Origin: Adiantum capillus-veneris
Lineage: Eukaryota; Streptophyta; Polypodiopsida; Polypodiales; Pteridaceae
Assembly: GCA_014529385.2 (NCBI GenBank)
Contig: CM043969.1
Location: 13,041,946 to 13,105,945, forward strand
Reading direction: 5' to 3'
DNA: 64,000 nt
In this document: positions 1-11,229 of the stretch, piece after piece
Layout of the letters: the number at the start of each line of letters is the position of its first letter
Position numbering within the stretch: position 1 is the first letter of the stretch
Program-made: the position numbers and the translations under genes
Notes under the pieces: model-generated
Told to the model about the DNA's origin: nothing
What the model saw: only the letters and a program-made list of their open reading frames with translations
The model's database searches: none

Positions 1-269
1 TATTGAGATACGACAACATATTTGACACCAGGAAGGACAAGAAATTTCAACCCCAATGGGAAGGACCATTCATTGTCAAAAGGCGCCATGACAACGGCAG
101 CTATAAGCTGATGGAAGCAGATGGGAGAATTCACAAGACTAGAGTCAATGGATGGAGGCTGAAAATGTATTTCCTTAGGTTTGATCTAGAGTTCATGCTA
201 GACATTCCAGAAGAGGGAGAACCCTCCAATTCCACAACTAAACATGCAGAGGAAGGACTAGAAGCATGA
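1..269 (+). pseudogene. Ty3/gypsy Pol C-terminus (integrase C-terminal domain), partial
   Basis: The frame is open from the left edge to the TGA at 267-269, so the visible start is the window edge and not a real start. The peptide reads RYDN, then KKFQPQWEGPFIV, then GSYKL, DGR and VNGWRLK. This matches the beta-barrel C-terminal domain of Ty3/gypsy integrases (basic KF..W.GPF core, aromatic-rich, VNG..LK end), which binds DNA ends during integration. No chromodomain follows. The acidic tail (EEGEP, HAEEGLEA) ends just before a purine-rich tract and a TG-starting sequence, as expected at the 3' end of an LTR element. The catalytic core lies outside the window, so activity cannot be judged. 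The family assignment is secure; the lineage is inferred (Tat/Athila-like, because the 3' end resembles that of element 4). Confidence 0.8.
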
Positions 270-280
270 ATGCCTCTAGC

Positions 281-296
281 CAGATGGGAGGGCTAA
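281..296 (+). other. Candidate polypurine tract
   Basis: The sequence CAGATGGGAGGGCTAA directly precedes TGACGGCCGG. The same context (CCTCTAG, purine tract, GGAGGGCTA, then TGA) occurs at the 3' end of element 4 (48,985-49,012). It is therefore probably the plus-strand primer of this element. This is inference from similarity. Confidence 0.5.
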
Positions 297-787
297 TGAC
301 GGCCGGTTTTTGAAACCACGACCGCGAGAACCATACCCTAAGAAGGGGAGAGCGTATCATCAAAGAGGAAAAAAAAAAACAAAAAAAGGAAATTCTTTAC
401 CATTTACCACCCCTCTAGGTTTAACCACTAGCGGGGCGCCACCACTTTGGCCAAACCTCTCCATTATCGCCAGAAGACGGACTCTCTCTCTCCTACTGCT
501 CGGCTCCGCCAATTCTCTCTCTCTCACTTACTCTGCCACTGCATCACCGTGCCCAGTGGGCGCATAAGATGAGATATCTCTGTCACACCCTCTGGCGGGC
601 CGCCATAGATATTGTATATTCTCTCTCTCTCTTTCGAATATTTCTCTCTCTCTCTCTCTTTGCTCGTCCACACCCCAGCCCCAGCGGGCCGCCATATTAT
701 ACCCCCGTCTCCCCTCTCATCCACACCCCTTCGGCCTTATCCCCCCCCTGTTTTCTTCCCAACCCTGGCGGACCACCAGCCTTATAT

Positions 788-810
788 CCCCCCCCCCCCC
801 CCCCCCCCCC
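788..810. repeat. Poly-C tract (23 bp)
   Basis: An unbroken C run ends at the G at 811. A second C run lies at 1,140-1,158. Both are i-motif/G-quadruplex-capable homopolymers inside the candidate LTR. Confidence 0.95.
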
Positions 811-888
811 GCCCATCTTCACCTCCCACTAGCTCTCTCTCTCTCTCTTGGAAGAGCGGTCCCGCAAGACATGGAAGGAATCCACTAG

Positions 889-893
<5 letters not shown>

Positions 894-969
<76 letters not shown>
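894..969. repeat. (TC)n microsatellite
   Basis: A pure TC dinucleotide array of about 38 copies. Shorter CT runs flank it at 485-660 and 830-850, and again around 1,190-1,320, giving the whole stretch a strong pyrimidine strand bias. Confidence 0.97.
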
Positions 970-974
<5 letters not shown>

Positions 975-1139
975 TCTTCCCGCACACCACCACACACCCT
1001 ATCTATCCCCTCTCACCCTCCCTCACCACCTCACACCCTCTCTCACTCCTTTTTCCCCCATGGTGGGAACCCGCCGTTAGGACCAATTCTCTCTCTCTAT
1101 ATATAATATACCCCCCCCCACCCCCCATTGACTAAAACT

Positions 1140-1158
1140 CCCCCCCCCCCCCCCCCCC
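1140..1158. repeat. Poly-C tract (19 bp)
   Basis: A homopolymeric C run within the pyrimidine-rich candidate LTR. Confidence 0.95.
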
Positions 1159-1365
1159 GTTTGTGCCCTCTGTCGATCTCGCCTGTGCTCACACTCTCTC
1201 TTGCCCCCCCGGATCCAGCCAATGCGGGCGCCATGGAAAGGCAACACCACCCATCCCTTATCCCCTTCTCACCCTCCCTCACCACCTCATTCACCCCCTC
1301 TCTCTCTCTCTCTCGCTGTCCGCATACACCCGCTCCTCGCTCTCTCGCAGCATGTACAAGTGCCG

Positions 1366-1620
1366 CACCATAATCACACACTCACGTACACACACACTCG
1401 CATACACCCACACACACACAAACACACTCGCGCACACACTCTCTCTCACTCCATCTCTCTCCTAGTCTCTGCGTCGCCAGAACCACCGAAAATATAAAAA
1501 ATATATATATTTATGTATATACATAATATACCCCCAGAGGTCGGACACACATATATATATACACACATACTCACACACACACACACACCCATACATACAT
1601 GCATACACGCACACACCAAT
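1366..1620. repeat. AC/AT-rich degenerate microsatellite region
   Basis: Interrupted CACA runs, with ATATAT segments near 1,500 and 1,550. Nothing coding is supported. Confidence 0.8.
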
Positions 1621-2059
1621 TGTAAATAAAAAAATGGAGGATTCACCAGCAACGACGACATCAACAAAAAGGAGGACGACCCAAATTACGCGACACCGAC
1701 ACCAAAAAGAGCAAAGGCACCAAAGGCATGCCCTGACCTCGAAGAGACGAACACACTACACCGACGCACCGGCAAAGCTACCATTCACCAGCATCACGCT
1801 TCCACGACACCCTCTTCAGTAAACTGTAGGTTATTATCACCATTTTTTTCAGTTCACCGAAGCCTTGTAAAAAGATCCCAACTCGTAAATTTTCATCTCT
1901 CTAGGTGATGGTCACAAAGGCCCACCTAGAGGTTTTCATTTTAATAACACCCAAGACAAAGCAAGGGTCAACCACCCAGGGCCCACCGCCTTGCTTTGTC
2001 TCCCTTGATTAGATTTCCCTAATCACACCAGATTATCCTAATCTAAAGTAACCAACACC

Positions 2060-2067
2060 TATAAAAA
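2060..2067 (+). promoter_or_regulatory. TATA-like box
   Basis: TATAAAAA in the context CACCTATAAAAAGGCATTG resembles the TATA context of the LTRs in elements 1 and 4. It could be the LTR promoter of the left-edge element. This is inference. Confidence 0.35.
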
Positions 2068-2080
2068 GGCATTGAGAGGT

Positions 2081-2094
2081 CACTATCGGGGGGG

Positions 2095-2136
<42 letters not shown>

Positions 2137-2607
2137 AAGTTCATGAGAGGTCAGCACTTGGTAGTATTTTGGTGGGAGGAATGGGCAACATTTGCACCAC
2201 AAGAGAGGGGACTTAGCGTAGTGTCTTGTTTTGGGAATTGTATGATGTAAAGGAAGCTATGTCTACATCTCGACTCCAACAGGGTCGATCCACATACACT
2301 CATGTTAGCAAGGTCTCATGTCAATGAGTCATCTCTAGAGAACGCACCAAGTAGGTTCACTATCAGGGGGGGGAGGGGGGGGGGGGCAATTTTATGAGAG
2401 GTCAGCACTTGGTAGTATTTTGGTGGGAGGAATGGGCAACATTTGCATCACAAGAGAGGGGACTTAGCGTAGTGGCTTGTTTTGGGAATTGTATGATGTA
2501 AAGGAAGCTATGTCCACATCTCGACTCCAACGGTCGATCCACACACACTTATGTTAGCAAGGTCTCATGTCAATGAGTCATCTTTAGAGAATTCACCAAG
2601 TAGGTTC
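2081..2607. repeat. Tandem duplication of a ~250-280-bp unit led by poly-G
   Basis: Unit 1 (2,081-2,358) and unit 2 (2,359-2,607) both start CACTATC, continue with a G run, and share almost all of the rest (for example TTGGTAGTATTTTGGTGGGA). Unit 2 is shorter mainly because its G run is shorter (2,366-2,386 against 2,088-2,134). A third CACTATC at 2,608 runs into CT repeats instead. The G runs are broken by a single A each. Confidence 0.95.
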
Positions 2608-2727
2608 ACTATCTCTCCCTCTATCTCTCTATCACCATGATGTACCACCTCGCCGGAAATAAGGTTGCTGTAAATATGGCAAGAGAATAATTCTCCCTCA
2701 CACCCCCGAGGGTTTTCATCACCAATC

Positions 2728-2728
<1 letters not shown>

Positions 2729-2796
<68 letters not shown>

Positions 2797-2799
2797 CTC

Positions 2800-2832
<33 letters not shown>

Positions 2833-2841
2833 TGTGTGTGT
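2729..2841. repeat. Compound (TC)n-(TG)n microsatellite
   Basis: TC repeats to about 2,815 switch directly to TG repeats ending at about 2,841. Confidence 0.95.
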
Positions 2842-3141
2842 AGAATTCGTGATATTTCAAATCACCGTTGTCTGCTACCTAGTGAGGCGGTCCGGGGCGG
2901 GCAACAAGAAGAGCAACCTTTAGACACCCTTCAAGGCTCCCATGCTGCTCAATGGGGCTGGGGCACAACACAACACAAACCAAAACAACAAACCCACAGC
3001 CAAATCCCAACTACACAAGGGGCACCACCTAGTTTAAGAGCGAACTAGGACGCAAAAGAGGAGAATCGTTAGAGCAACCCACAAACAAGCAAGGAATTTA
3101 CACTAACCCTAACACCAATGGAACACTCTCACACACTAAAA

Positions 3142-3144
<3 letters not shown>
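2842..3144. other. Gene-free stretch
   Basis: A short A/C-rich stretch with one 76-codon frame of no recognisable content. No supported gene, RNA or repeat border was seen. Confidence 0.5.

Positions 3145-3198
<54 letters not shown>
3145..3198. repeat. (GA)n microsatellite
   Basis: A pure GA array of about 27 copies. Confidence 0.97.
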
Positions 3199-3201
<3 letters not shown>

Positions 3202-6200
3202 TGCTCGGGCTGCTTTGAAACGTATCGGCAATGATCAAGCAAACACAACTATATATTTAAGAAAGAGAGAGAAAGGGGGAGGGGGTGCTTGTTGCATTAA
3301 TACCTTCTTACAAATCTGTCATGACAAATCAAAGTGAAATTAGTATTTGTTCAACATAGCTTGCGTAAATTTCACCACAACACATCATAAGAAAATCCAC
3401 CCCAATCATTGTCTTAAAGCCAGGGGAGTCCTCTCCACCCTGTCGCCCTCTTACAGTATGTGGGATTTATGGCTAGATTGATGACAACACCAGAGACAAG
3501 CTATCAAGAACTTAACAAAAAACACCAAGACACTTACGCATCATTGTTGTCCATTACTTCACGTTGGAAGGGAGACAAAATATCCAAGCTTAGTCCAAAT
3601 CCACCCTCCTTGATTCAGCAAATGTTGGGCTTACACTAGTAGGAGAAATGATAGATTTCCTACTCTCAATTGAATGATCACTCTCTCTCTTACAATGGCA
3701 TAGAGTTCCCTTGCTAATCCCCTATTACAACACATGCACATGCATAAGACAATGAGCTTCCACTCAAGAGCTCCTTCTAGAGAGGTTGAGCTTGGCTTCT
3801 CAAGCTATAGCATAGTGCTCTTGCTTATGGCTCCCCCTTTTGTGCTAGCTACACCCTCCTTTTATAGCAATTTTGAAGGCTAGGGTTACTCCTCTAACCA
3901 TGGTTGGGTTAGATTTTCAACAATTTATCTAATTTCTTTTGCTTGGAATTATCAAGAAGTTGGTGAGGAAAGAGAGAGGAGAGAAATGGAGGTGATAGGA
4001 CTTTTCATAGTGGGTTAGTGTTAGTAGAGTTAGTATTAATTTACAAATGGAATTGGATATTTACAATGGGAGTATCCATGTAGGATACAAATAAGGAAGA
4101 AAAACTCTTAAGAGGTAAGAAAAGGTGGATTTCTTACAAGGTTGATGCTCCAAGTGTCTTGAGTAGGGCCAATTTTGACGCCTGTTGACGGTCCACTAGC
4201 TTTGACGGTACATTTTTTCTCCACTCTTGACCTTCCTTGAGAGACAAGGTAATTGAAGCTGAGTAATCAACCACCATGATGCTGTCTTTTAAGAGAAGAG
4301 GCTGAATTTTGTGGTTTTTTTGATAGATATGGGTAAATTGGAGGAGGAAAAATGAGACTAGGTGGTCAATTTTGGAATGGAATTGTGTGTGGGAGGTATG
4401 AGTTCACCATGGTTTCTCTTATTCTTCAAGGTTGAGGAGAAGGTGAGTAGGGTGCAGAGAGGAGTGGTGAGAGAGGTGGGGATGATGAGTGGAGAAGTGT
4501 GTGTGAAAGAGGAAAATGATAAAGTGGAAGAGAGAGTGTGGCTGCATAGCATGGGAAAACTGGGGTCCACTAATAAAATCATAGCTCACAGCTCGTAGCT
4601 CAACAAAATATGAAAAAATTTGAGGCAAAAGTTCATCCCACGAGCTACAACTTTTGTTTGTATCACCTTTTCAAATTCGGAGAGTAAGTGAACTTTAAAA
4701 ATTCAGCAAAACCGATCGTTTTTTTCCACTGCACAAAGTCCTTGTGGGGTCCTTCTTTGGATGATTCTTTTGAATACCTCCAAGAGTGAGCCCTCCATAG
4801 TGCATGTATGCATGCCACCTACCCTTGACCTTATTTGGTAGGTCTATAATTGAAGATATTGTTGAGATTATGATATAAGTGAATAGTACAACTAAGAAAA
4901 TCAAATATTGAGGGGTCTAAAAAATATGTACATGTCAAATATAAATAATATAAGTGGAAAAAATATAAAGGGGTCAAAAGAAATCTCTCTCATTATGAGG
5001 CTACCATAAAAAGATAAATATTTTTGGTGTTCTAAAAAAAAACAAAATAGATGTAGGAAGGGAAAAATCACAATAGTGAAAAAATATACACATAAATAAA
5101 ACTAGTTTTTTTGGATTTTTGTTGGGGTGGAGTTACACCAAATATAAGAGAAGCTTACATGAAAATATTTCTATATGGAATAAAGAATATGAAAAATGGT
5201 AAGAAAAATTGTGGTAATGGTGAAGCAATGTACAGAGCATAAATAACACACACCTAGGTAGAAATATTTAAATAAATACCAAAATAATTATGAAAAAATC
5301 TTTTATTTAGGCCCTATATACAAAGAAATATTTACATACGCATGGGCCATAATATACTTATATTTTTTTTTTTTTGGCTCAACTAGCCCAATGACTAGCT
5401 AATTGAGGGTTTTTTAAGAAGATATGGGAAAAGTCCCGTGACTCACGCACGCCTATGTACAGTGAAATGGTAGGGATAGCCACAGTGTTTGGGTGATTTT
5501 GGTAGGGTGAGGTAACTCACTGTGACAATTACAAAGAGCCGAAAAACGGCTATCACTAGCTGCTCAAAGCTAGGTGGTGCCCCCTGTTCGCTTTACCGTG
5601 ACCGGCTCGCGGCGTGCATCAGCTCTCGGCGTTGTAGAGGCCGTCGGGGTTCGTGTCTCACTTTGCTCCCGTCACCAGCATTCCATACGTATAAGTACGA
5701 CAATCATAAACCCCGTTCGTGTCTATGTGTTATCCTTGTGTCTGTTATTCATAACTTATTGCTTTAATCACTATGGGAGGAGTAGTGGTTAAACTTGTTT
5801 ATGTGAGTCTTTCTTACGACTATGTATGTATTGCTTTATACCTCTATAAAGAATACAGAATGTTCTTGACGCCTACGACACGGCCATGTATCTCGACTAC
5901 CCGTGGCGTATAGTCTTAAAGCATGTACCTATGCTTAAGTATGTATTAAACAATTCATACCTTATGTAACTCAAAAAAACGTTTTTACTTCTGTATGTTC
6001 ACAGCCAGGTAGTAGGTTGTCAGATTGGCCCTCCCGGATAGTGTGTCGCTTCCGTATGTTGTGGATATTGTGAAGATATGCCCTGCTCCACTCGAGCCTG
6101 GTCATTTTTGCTGGTGTTGAGAGAATAGGAAGCTGTGTTTTCCTATCACTTGTGAGAATTGGTTGCTTACGGCAACTTATACTCTGTGTGTGTGTATAGA

Positions 6201-6625
6201 GGTGTTATGTTATACTCTCATATGAGCGTTACAGGGAATCTGTGAAAACGTAGGTGCTCATGTTGTCTTGCGCAAGCTTGTAAAAATAGCCTAGGTGAGT
6301 GGTTTGACTTAAACAACCAATAGTAGGTTGTATGTGATACTAGCGCTACAGAGAATTGAGGGCTTAGGTTGTGGTTCTGAGGCCTTTGCACAGGCTGTAT
6401 AAATAGTGTAGAGGAGAGTTCGGTGCAGTTAAGGCTTGCCAGCGTGAGTAGTTTGTAGCTATACACGGAGTTTATGGGCCAGTTGTATGGCTCCTTATTT
6501 TAGCAAATATGTTCTGAAGAGCTTTTTAACTTTAGGAAGACTTAGAAAAGTCTTTGTATTTTTTGATATTTTATCATCGAAATTTTACTCGCATATTTTG
6601 ACCAAACGGTAACTATGGAATAAGG
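3199..6625. other. Gene-free AT-rich intergenic DNA
   Basis: Both strands show only short, biased open frames (at most about 82 codons) with no domain, no credible start context and no homology I recognise. The stretch holds a poly-T run at about 5,362-5,375 and a short stem-loop AGCCG-AAAAA-CGGCT at about 5,538-5,552. The latter lies in a somewhat more GC-rich patch (5,530-5,720) that could be a decayed LTR or first exon, but nothing supports a call. Confidence 0.5.
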
Positions 6626-6775
6626 TTCCTTCTGTGTTTATTGCGCCCATACTTGGGATTGAATATATTTATCAGTTTATACCGGGAATGAGGATTTCTT
6701 TCCTGTGTTTATTGCACCCATACTCGGGATTAAATATATATTTATCAGTTTATATCGGGAATGAGGATTTTTTTT
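6626..6775. repeat. 75-bp tandem duplication
   Basis: Units 6,626-6,700 and 6,701-6,775 share CTGTGTTTATTGC, CCATACT(T/C)GGGATT and GGGAATGAGGATTT with a few substitutions. The result is a repeated peptide-like frame that is not otherwise gene-like. Confidence 0.93.
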
Positions 6776-7300
6776 TGGGGTTTATACCTTACGTCTTCCA
6801 TTGCCAATCAGAAATACTAGGGAATAGTTTTCATGCCGGAGATGTATAAATTACCTTCTAACATCCGATACTATAATTGTATTATTGGACCTCCCTAGTG
6901 TGTCCTCAATTGCATGCGCTATATTTTTCTAAGGTAGTTTGGTTTTTTGAATTTTTTAACCAAACAATACTGAATCAAAAAAATGTGCATTAAAAATCCA
7001 TATACTGCTTAAAGGCTTCAACCATATATTTATTTCCTTGGGCCAGTTTGCTCCCAGGTTTAATGGTATAAAATGCCAAAAAAAACCGTATCCACAAAGA
7101 TTGATAATGATAAGGAGTAAAAAAATTGTACATCTGGTGTTTTTCAACTTGCACAACCGTTTCCAGCTGGAGTTATTATACATAGATCAACTTGTAAATA
7201 ACAAAGTGTACACCGTTTGGGACGTATTCTGTCGTCCTTGTCGTCTATCATTCTTCTGCGAGTGAAGTAGTTGCCTGTATCATTTTGTTCATAAGCCTAT

Positions 7301-7333
7301 GTGTGTGTGTGTTCGTGTGTTCATGTCATTTTG

Positions 7334-7395
<62 letters not shown>

Positions 7396-7447
7396 CGTGT
7401 GTGTGAAATTGTGTGATTTTTCTAATTGTGGCTTAGGCCCAATATAT

Positions 7448-7487
<40 letters not shown>

Positions 7488-7539
7488 CGTGTGTGTGAAA
7501 TTGTGTGATTTTTCTAATTGTGGCTTAGGCCCAATATAT

Positions 7540-7613
<74 letters not shown>

Positions 7614-7636
7614 CGTGTGCGTGTGCGTGTGTGCAC

Positions 7637-7683
<47 letters not shown>

Positions 7684-7722
7684 CGCGCACGCACGTGCGC
7701 GTGCATGTGCGTGTGTCTGTGG
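7301..7722. repeat. Compound GT array with a 92-bp higher-order repeat and a GC/CG-rich end
   Basis: GT runs are interrupted twice by an identical block (TTCGTGTGTGTGAAATTG, then TTTTTCTAATTGTGG, then CCCAATATATTATG) at about 7,395 and 7,487, so the period is 92 bp. After about 7,608 the array becomes GT/GC-mixed (GCGCGCGCGC, CACGTGCG), an alternating purine-pyrimidine pattern of Z-DNA type. It ends at GGCCCTCCCCC, the border of the tandem-array unit. Confidence 0.93.
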
Positions 7723-7970
7723 CCCTCCCCCATCTCTAAGGAAAGGTCCACCTGGTGAAGGATAGTCCACCAAGTGGATCTATCCCCCACCAATTGTAAT
7801 CCACTATGGTTTAAAATTCCTTGTTACTGGTCAAAATAGATCATGCGTGCTTCTTGCCAAAGAGAGATATGTGTTATATGTTGAAAGGGATTTGATATGA
7901 GAACATCAAGTTATTGTCCAATAAAGGGGTCCTCAATTGAGGAAAATATGGAAATAAGAAAAAGACTTAC

Positions 7971-8057
7971 CTCGATTGTCCTTTTTTTTTGTTGATATAT
8001 CCAACCAATATTAAGTTGTATGCTGTCATGTTTGACATAGTTATATATATTCCAATC
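7971..8057 (-). other. Exon-like block B1, array copy 1
   Basis: On the minus strand TTGTATTGCAG precedes GATTGG and the block ends GAG before GTAAGT, so it has a good acceptor and donor. It is 87 nt (29 codons, phase 0 to 0) and fully open: DWNIYNYVKHDSIQLN is its first part. A copy at 26,885-26,970 reads DRSIYYCVKHDNIQLN with the same borders. The encoded family is not recognised. It could be an exon of a repeated gene or of an unknown transposable element. Confidence 0.5.
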
Positions 8058-8504
8058 CTGCAATACAAGGATAAGTTGCAGAATTATCCTTGTCCACATG
8101 GGTAAACTGTCTCATGTGTATCTTTCAGGCTTAACTTACTTTATCATACTGACTCATGAAATTTAGAATATCCCAATATTGTAGCGTTCAATTCTGTCAA
8201 ACAATAGATAACCCTAATTGTGCTTCCATTTTAGGGTCGTCAAACCCATGTCCTGATAGAAATCTTTTGCTTAAAATCAAGATAAATTGGAGTATCAATT
8301 TAGGGATCAGTATAACAAAAAGTGAGTACTCCAATTGTTAGGGTATGAACACCCATATCTTGACAAAAATCATTTGACCGAAGTCATGATAAAATGAAGC
8401 ATCTATTCTATTATTTAATAACACTTGAAAGGGGTTTGATATGTAAATTGCTCGATAAAGGGGTCCTTGTACTAGCAGAATATGGTAATATGAAATAGAC
8501 GTAA

Positions 8505-8577
8505 CTGGATTCTTATGCATCTGGTTGATATATCAAGTCAATTTTTATCATGTTGTTCACTGTAATATACCTCCATC
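8505..8577 (-). other. Exon-like block B2, array copy 1 (donor lost)
   Basis: The minus strand has acceptor-like TCGTATAG before GATGGAGG and ends CAG, but the next bases are TTACGT where copy 2 has GTACGT, so the donor GT is lost here. The frame has an internal stop. The length (73 nt) equals that of the copy-2 block at 27,429-27,501. Confidence 0.45.
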
Positions 8578-9273
8578 CTATACGACAAGAAAAGTTGCAT
8601 CCACATATCTTCTCATAGGGATAGAATGTCCCATGTACATTACCCTATCAACTTCATCTGTCATATACACTTGAAAGTACCCAAATATTAACGTGTTCTT
8701 ATTAGTTCAAATATAGGTAATCCTAGTTGTACTCACATTATTAGAGTTCTAAGACCCATATCCTGACAGTAATCTATTGATTAAAGTCCGGATAAATTAG
8801 AGTAACAACTTCCAAATAAGTTTAGCATAAAGTAAGTAAGTACATACTCCAATTCTTAGGATATGAATACCCATATCCTGATAGAAATCATTTGATTAAA
8901 ATCAATACATATTAGAGTAATTGTATTATTATTTAATGTATCATTTAAATACATTTGCTCAATATGGTACTAGTCTGACTAAAGACTAGTAGGGAGAGAG
9001 AGAGTGTGTGTGTTTATGTATGAAAATCCCCTCTTAATTGAACCATACTTAAACAAGTGTATTAAATACTACATTAAAACAAGACTTCACAAAAGTGAGT
9101 ATATATTTCGTGTATAGAATAGGTCCTATGTTTGTCAAATACAACACTCTGCATCTGATAGTCAATATGATCTTTGATCATAAAAAATTAGCATCTTGTT
9201 GTAGTATTTGTATGCGTCCACTTCTTGGGATAAGCCTCCACTAAAGCTACAAGGAGAAAGATCGAGCTCTTAC

Positions 9274-9358
9274 CTGCATCCATACAAAAAAATCCAGTTA
9301 GAACTAGCTATGTTTGTGTGTGTTGCAAGTGTCGACACTGGATCCAGTTGTCATCCAT
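9274..9358 (-). other. Exon-like block A, array copy 1
   Basis: The minus strand reads ATGGATGACAACTGG from 9,358 and ends TATGGATGCAG before GTAAGAG. Five such blocks exist (9.3, 22.9, 28.2, 56.3 and 60.3 kb). This one starts MDDNWIQC and hits a stop before the donor, so it is not a functional coding exon as it stands. Confidence 0.5.
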
Positions 9359-9614
9359 GTCACACCTGTAGACCTAGTTTACAGCTTACCCTTAGGATTA
9401 ACTTATTATGTTGAGCTTTTAAGTAAGATAACCTCTGTATGCAGAGTCATGAGTATCATAATATACACTACCTTTCCTCAAAAAAGTCTACGGTTTATGA
9501 CCATGTATGATGCAAAAACCTATGTATTTTTGGGTTAAAGAACATTGACAAAATTTGGGCAGCATCTCCCTTGTAATTTGATTCATATTTCAGAAACCTC
9601 AATTTATGCCATCT

Positions 9615-9650
9615 CCCAATGAGACCCTCCACGAGAGGTTAACGGGTTAG
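9615..9650. repeat. Palindromic GAGACCCTCA module, copy 1
   Basis: CCATCTCC..GAGACCCTCCACGAGAGGTTAACGG, preceded about 60 bp earlier by GGGCAGCATCTCCCTTGTA. It is one of ten copies of a module whose core is close to the palindrome CCTCACGTGAGG. Confidence 0.75.
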
Positions 9651-9714
9651 TTAAAAAAAACTGTATCTCATGTATCAAACACTAGCAATACATCAGATGT
9701 TACCAGCTCATGCA

Positions 9715-10160
9715 CCCATCTTCGTAAAAAATCTAGTATTATCTTGTTTGTAATGCAAAAAAGGATTGGAGACTACTACACTTTGCAAGAAATTCATTTT
9801 AACAATCCGTTGAATTATATATGTTAAAAACATGAATGAGAATCAATGATCCACATGAACTAGACACTCGATCTTTTGAACCCACAAGTATCAATAATTT
9901 ACCAGCTTATCTAATGCTAATCACCATGCTAGAGTATGAATGAAATGTCAATATGGCAGAATAATTACTATCCCTTATCTTGGATAGTAACTTCTCCTTA
10001 AGAATCCAAAAAATTATAGAATTCTCAAGGCTTTCTTTCATCAATAGATCATCACCTATGCAACACATGAAATAGAAACTTGCCGAAAAATAATAAAGTG
10101 ACGTATGAAGTGTCTCAAGTATACCCAAATTGAGAAGTCTCCTAAAATATATTTGCCAAC
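9715..10160. other. Gene-free array DNA left of element 1
   Basis: This has no counterpart in array copy 2, where the sequence jumps from the equivalent of 9,714 to the equivalent of 22,318. One minus-strand frame of 109 codons (9,907-10,236) runs into the LTR and has no recognisable domain. Confidence 0.5.
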
Positions 10161-10165
10161 AATCA
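10161..10165. other. Target-site duplication of element 1 (left), AATCA
   Basis: AATCA directly precedes the TG of the 5' LTR and is repeated exactly after the 3' LTR at 21,775-21,779. Confidence 0.95.
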
Positions 10166-10527
10166 TGTAAGGTTTCCATCTTTCTTGCAAAAGGAATCCC
10201 TATGTAAAGTTTTGGATCCAAGTTTTTTAATGGCAAAAGTTGCTACTTTTAGTAGTTTCTAGTGATCAGATGTCATTTTCCTATTGAAATTCTTGTAGAG
10301 TCATGTTTTGTGAAATTTTTCCATAAATAGAAATTTTTTGACCACCAATATGGTCTAGGATCGACCGGCTCGTCCTTAAAAATAGGGTCTGCACGCTAGA
10401 GGCTGCTATTTATGGCAGGTAGTTGTATCTATTACCTGCAGATCTGTCTCGAGTTAACAAGTTTCAAAATTGAATTTGGGTTAGTGTAAGTCTAGTTAAC
10501 CTAAGGTTAGCATTTTTTAAGGTATGT

Positions 10528-10668
10528 ATGGCATGGATGTGGATGTGCATGCATGGGTATGCATGGACATGGATGTGCATGCATGGTCATGGGTATGCAT
10601 GGGTATGCATGGGCATGGATGTGCATGCATGGTCATGGGTATGCATGGACATGTGTCCCCATCATGTA
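10528..10668. repeat. GCATGG-type minisatellite in the LTR U3
   Basis: Repeats of TGCATGCATGG, CATGGGTATGCATGG and CATGGACATGGATG. The 3' LTR counterpart (about 19,080-19,130) has far fewer units, so the array changed after insertion. Confidence 0.9.
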
Positions 10669-10868
10669 TGGCCATGGTTCATGTGCATAGCTAGACTTGT
10701 GACAAGTGTTAGGTTAGGCATGGAGGCTAAGCATGACCTAGATAAGGTGGTAAATGGGTCAAGAGCGAGGTTTGGCATAGTATGGGCAATGAGGCATGGA
10801 CTTAGGCCACCACACCCCGTCAAGATAGAAAAGAGCTAGCGCTACCCCCCCCCCCCTTGTGGAAATTG

Positions 10869-10985
<117 letters not shown>

Positions 10986-10986
10986 T

Positions 10987-11024
<38 letters not shown>

Positions 11025-11100
11025 GGGAGAATAGGCAAGTGAGATGGGCAAGTGAGAACACCTCACTAGGGAACCCCCACACCTGGCATGACACTTGGAG

Positions 11101-11101
<1 letters not shown>

Positions 11102-11179
<78 letters not shown>
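11102..11179. repeat. (GT)n array 2 in the 5' LTR
   Basis: About 39 GT units; the 3' LTR equivalent has only about 25 bp. Confidence 0.97.
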
Positions 11180-11180
<1 letters not shown>

Positions 11181-11221
11181 ACTCTCTAGTTCCAGTTTTA
11201 GCCCTGATTGAGGGGGATGCC

Positions 11222-11229
11222 TATATAAG
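11222..11229 (+). promoter_or_regulatory. LTR TATA box
   Basis: GATGCCTATATAAGAGTAGC is identical in the 3' LTR (about 19,601-19,620). It would put the transcription start near 11,250, making U3 about 1.1 kb and R-U5 about 2.2 kb. Confidence 0.65.

Larger units (their letters stand above)
297..2080 (+). mobile_element. Candidate 3' LTR (5' part) of the element ending at 1-269
   Basis: It starts TGACGGCCGG immediately after the purine tract. It is pyrimidine-rich with many CT, C and AC tracts, and has a TATA-like box near 2,060. No second LTR is available for comparison, so the right boundary is unknown and could lie anywhere up to about 2.86 kb. Short open frames here encode only low-complexity Ser/Leu/Pro runs and are not credible genes. 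Confidence 0.35.
7723..10160 (-). repeat. Tandem-array unit, copy 1 (R block)
   Basis: It begins at GGCCCTCCCCCATC right after the GT tract and is collinear with 26,705-28,640 (copy 2). It is partly collinear with 31,530-32,885 (copy 3) and 52,195-54,130 (copy 4). Shared anchors are GGTCCACCTGGTG, AAGGGGTCCTCAATTGAGG, TGAAAATCCCCTC and TTGTCATCCATGTCACACC. Internally it holds two related subunits about 533 bp apart (AAGGGGTCCT at 7,924 and 8,457). The unit looks transcribable on the minus strand because exon-like blocks have splice-like borders there, but no long open frame survives. Element 1 is inserted just to the right. Confidence 0.85.

Noticed and set aside
612-1465. Ser/Leu/Pro-rich frames up to 164 codons
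   Set aside because: Low-complexity CT- and C-tract translation inside a probable LTR.
7301-7545. CRISPR-like regularly spaced repeats
   Set aside because: Spacers are themselves GT repeats with only two copies; the setting is eukaryotic and no cas genes are present.
10528-10839. Frame MAWMWMCMHGYAW... of 103 codons
   Set aside because: Encoded by the GCATGG minisatellite and not kept in the 3' LTR.
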